DNA of 7,108 nucleotides from positions 1-7,108 of the forward strand of contig JASBSH010000242.1 of assembly GCA_030149025.1 (NCBI GenBank). The letters are read 5' to 3'. Numbering within the stretch: the stretch's first letter is position 1; each line of letters begins with the position of its first letter. Shown here in pieces: positions 5,675 through 7,108 of this stretch. Source of the DNA: Actinomycetales bacterium. Its GTDB lineage: Bacteria > Actinomycetota > Actinomycetes > Actinomycetales > BWSM-131. The position numbers and the translations under genes were made by a program. The notes under the pieces were generated by a model. It ran no database searches. It was not told the DNA's origin and saw nothing but the letters and a program-made list of their open reading frames with translations.

Positions 5675-6820
5675 ATGGCCCCCAGCGCTGTACCGTCCCG
5701 CGAGGCCGTCCTCGCCGCCCTCGCAAAGGTCAACGACCCGGAGATCCGGCGTCCTATCACCGAGCTTGACATGGTCAAGTCGGTCGACGTGGACGGCGCG
5801 GGCGCGGTCAGCGTCGTCGTCTACCTGACGGTCTCGGGCTGCCCGATGCGCGACACCATCACCAAGGACGTCAATGCCGCCGTCGCGGCCGTGCCCGGTG
5901 TCACCTCGGTGGGCGTCTCGCTGGACGTGATGAGCGATGAGCAGCGCCAGGCGCTGAAGACGAAGCTGCGCGGAGGGGAGCCGGAGCGTGAGATCCCCTT
6001 CGCCAAGCCGGGTTCCCTGACCCGCGTGTACGCGGTGGCGTCCGGCAAGGGCGGGGTGGGCAAGTCCAGCGTGACGGTCAACCTGGCCGCAGCGATGGCC
6101 GCGGACGGGCTGCGGGTCGGGGTCGTCGACGCCGACGTGTACGGGTTCTCGGTGCCGCGGATGCTCGGCGTCACGCAGGCGCCGACCCGGGTCGACGACA
6201 TGATCCTGCCGCCCATCTCCCACGACGTGAAGGTCATCTCGATCGGCATGTTCGTGCCCGGGAACCAGCCGGTGGTGTGGCGGGGGCCGATGCTGCACCG
6301 GGCGCTGCAGCAGTTCCTCACGGACGTGTTCTGGGGGGACCTCGACGTGCTCCTGCTCGACCTTCCGCCCGGCACCGGCGACATCGCGATCAGCACGGCG
6401 CAGCTGCTGCCGTCGGCTGAGATCCTGGTCGTCACCACACCCCAGACCGCGGCCTCGGAGGTCGCCGAGCGTGCCGGCTCGATCGCGCTGCAGACCCATC
6501 AGCAGATCGTCGGCGTGATCGAGAACATGTCCTGGCTCGAGCTGCCGGACGGGTCCCGGATGGACGTGTTCGGCAGCGGTGGTGGGCAAACCGTGGCCGA
6601 CAGCCTCACCCGGTCGGTAGGGGCAAACGTGCCCCTGCTCGGCCAGGTGCCGCTCGACGTGACGCTGCGTGAGGGCGGGGACGGCGGCACACCGGTCGTC
6701 CTCACGTCCCCCGACTCGCCCGCGGCCGTCGCGCTGCGCGGCATCGCGCGGCAGCTGTCGCGGCGTGCACGAGGGCTGGCCGGCCGGTCGCTCGGGCTGA
6801 CGCCCGCCGGGCGGCGCTAG
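5675..6820 (+). CDS. mrp: Mrp/NBP35 (ApbC) family P-loop ATPase
   Basis: The 381-residue protein has an N-terminal MIP18/DUF59 domain (about 7-90, with VNDPEIRRPI and SGCP containing Cys56). The Mrp ATPase domain follows, with deviant Walker A GKGGVGKSS (124-132, including signature Lys125), DADVYG (152-157) and switch II LLLDLPPGTGD (226-236). Length and architecture match bacterial Mrp, a cytosolic ATPase tied to iron-sulfur cluster trafficking. The CxxC pair expected after 'ENMS' in ApbC/NBP35 is absent: here it reads ENMSWLELPDGSRMDVFGSGGGQ (283-305) with no cysteine. Mycobacterial Mrp appears to share this loss (from memory), so canonical cluster binding by that motif is doubtful. The C-terminal RRARGLAGRSLGL is typical of actinobacterial members. 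The ATG at 5675 lies nine bases after the upstream stop and six after a TANNNT box. Confidence 0.95.
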   Translation: MAPSAVPSREAVLAALAKVNDPEIRRPITELDMVKSVDVDGAGAVSVVVYLTVSGCPMRDTITKDVNAAVAAVPGVTSVGVSLDVMSDEQRQALKTKLRGGEPEREIPFAKPGSLTRVYAVASGKGGVGKSSVTVNLAAAMAADGLRVGVVDADVYGFSVPRMLGVTQAPTRVDDMILPPISHDVKVISIGMFVPGNQPVVWRGPMLHRALQQFLTDVFWGDLDVLLLDLPPGTGDIAISTAQLLPSAEILVVTTPQTAASEVAERAGSIALQTHQQIVGVIENMSWLELPDGSRMDVFGSGGGQTVADSLTRSVGANVPLLGQVPLDVTLREGGDGGTPVVLTSPDSPAAVALRGIARQLSRRARGLAGRSLGLTPAGRR

Positions 6821-6961
6821 CTAGAAGCACGCGCCAGCGGACGCGGCAGGCGCCCGGCAGCTCGATCGCTCGTCTGGCGAGGCTGTGTAAGGACACGCGG
6901 AGACGACGCGGCTCGAAACGTGCTGGCGGTGGCTGCCGGAGCGTGCCGGTTGCCCGACGAT

Positions 6962-6981
6962 TTCGTTATCCGTTCGTTATC
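6962..6981 (+). repeat. Tandem 9-bp direct repeat TTCGTTATC
   Basis: TTCGTTATC occurs at 6962-6970 and again at 6973-6981, separated by two bases, giving an 11-bp period close to one DNA turn. A third partial copy, TTCGTT, lies at 7002-7007 inside the hairpin. Such spacing would suit a regulator binding one face of DNA, but no known operator is recognised. Confidence 0.6.
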
Positions 6982-6984
6982 TGC

Positions 6985-7017
6985 CCTGGGCGTCTGAACG
7001 GTTCGTTCGCGCCCAGG
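6985..7017 (+). repeat. Two-tier inverted repeat / hairpin upstream of the SOS-box gene
   Basis: Outer arms CCTGGGCG (6985-6992) and CGCCCAGG (7010-7017) are perfect 8-bp complements. Inside them GAACG (6996-7000) and CGTTC (7004-7008) form a second 5-bp stem around a GTT loop, with a small asymmetric bulge between stems. It could be a rho-independent terminator for mrp, but only AATT-poor sequence (ATTGTCGG) follows and not a T-run. A protein-binding dyad or a structured repeat element are alternatives. It ends 12 bases before the LexA-type box. Confidence 0.65.
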
Positions 7018-7029
7018 ATTGTCGGTGGG

Positions 7030-7045
7030 TCGAACTAGTGTTCTA
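7030..7045 (+). promoter_or_regulatory. LexA (SOS) operator
   Basis: TCGAACTAGTGTTCTA matches the actinobacterial/Gram-positive LexA consensus TCGAAC-N4-GTTCGA at 11 of 12 defined positions; the only difference is T for G in the right half. It sits three bases before the ATG at 7049 and contains the only plausible -10 box, so bound LexA would block polymerase. The downstream gene is therefore predicted to be repressed by LexA and induced by DNA damage. Confidence 0.75.
7036..7041 (+). promoter_or_regulatory. Putative -10 box inside the LexA operator
   Basis: TAGTGT fits TANNNT and ends seven bases before the ATG at 7049, the spacing of a leaderless start. It lies within the centre and right half of the LexA box. 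TTGTCG (7019-7024) resembles a -35 hexamer but is only 11 bp upstream, too close to pair with this box. Confidence 0.45.
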
Positions 7046-7048
7046 TCC

Positions 7049-7108
7049 ATGGTGGCGGAGGTCCCTTCCAGCGGCGGTGAAGGTGAGCGGGGTCTGCACC
7101 GGGTGCAG
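7049..7108 (+). CDS. 5' fragment of a LexA-controlled ORF, product not identifiable
   Basis: An ATG at 7049 opens a frame of 20 codons to the window edge (MVAEVPSSGGEGERGLHRVQ), with no stop. The visible residues are polar and show no recognisable domain or signal peptide. Support for a real gene is positional: a LexA box and a TANNNT -10 box sit immediately upstream with leaderless spacing. Actinobacterial DUF222/HNH endonuclease genes (the 13E12 repeat family) often carry an SOS box right at the start codon, so such a product is possible. Other SOS genes, such as polymerases or helicases, are equally open on this evidence. Confidence 0.5.
   Translation, partial: MVAEVPSSGGEGERGLHRVQ

Larger units (their letters stand above)
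6821..7048 (+). other. Intergenic region between mrp and the terminal ORF
   Basis: These 228 bases hold no ORF I would accept. The left half (to about 6950) shows no convincing terminator, tRNA or promoter; CGCCAG at 6832-6837 and CTGGCG at 6874-6879 are a weak distant inverted repeat. The right half is richer in A/T than the flanking genes and contains, in order, a 9-bp direct repeat, a two-tier hairpin and a LexA-type operator, each listed separately. Confidence 0.6.

Noticed and set aside
3710..6589. A 959-codon open frame on the minus strand antisense to the ATPase and mrp genes
   Set aside because: It covers two genes with intact family motifs, its translation is Arg/His/Gly/Asp-rich with no domain, and long antisense frames are expected in GC-rich DNA.
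6801..6813. Hairpin CGCCC-GCC-GGGCG at the end of mrp as a terminator
   Set aside because: The stem is only 5 bp, lies inside the coding sequence and is followed by no T-run; such pairs are common by chance in GC-rich DNA.
6996..7008. Second LexA-like site GAAC...GTTC inside the hairpin
   Set aside because: The half-sites are five bases apart where LexA needs four, and the outer consensus bases do not match; the dyad is better explained as the inner hairpin stem.

Overview
The window is GC-rich DNA with tightly packed genes, GTG starts and several apparently leaderless promoters. Together with the protein families seen, this points to an actinobacterium. The gene style resembles Cellulomonadaceae or related Micrococcales, but that placement is an inference from memory and not a sequence match.

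Layout. Bases 1-726 (+) encode a small multi-pass membrane protein resembling the VC0807 family; its start may lie before the window. Convergent to it, and overlapping by 26 bp, is a PhzF-family isomerase/epimerase (701-1687, minus). A 42-bp divergent intergenic region (1688-1729) holds back-to-back TANNNT -10 boxes. It leads into a plus-strand series: a soluble MgtE_N/CBS protein with PRC-barrel-like segments (1730-3097), a DUF1003 membrane protein whose start overlaps it by 8 bp (3090-3662), a GspE/PilB-type secretion/pilus ATPase with an extra C-terminal double zinc ribbon (3737-5665), and an Mrp/NBP35-family P-loop ATPase (5675-6820). A 228-bp intergenic region (6821-7048) follows. It carries a 9-bp direct repeat, a two-tier hairpin and a near-perfect actinobacterial LexA (SOS) box placed immediately before a new ORF that runs off the end of the window (7049 onward).

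How the genes fit together. The MgtE_N/CBS protein and the DUF1003 protein look like a translationally coupled pair: a cytosolic ligand- or Mg-sensing module and a two-helix membrane partner. That pair close to mrp recalls the Rv1232c-Rv1229c region of Mycobacterium tuberculosis (from memory). The type IV pilus/type II secretion ATPase sits between them with no pilin, prepilin peptidase or platform gene in view. It combines an N-terminal tandem motif of the c-di-GMP-binding MshEN type with a C-terminal CxxC-rich tail, so it is the most unusual protein here. The terminal ORF is probably DNA-damage inducible.

No rRNA, tRNA, CRISPR array, insertion sequence or prophage gene is visible. Most of the window looks like ordinary chromosome. 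The unexplained signals are the ATPase architecture, the run of leaderless promoters, and the structured SOS-controlled region at the right edge.
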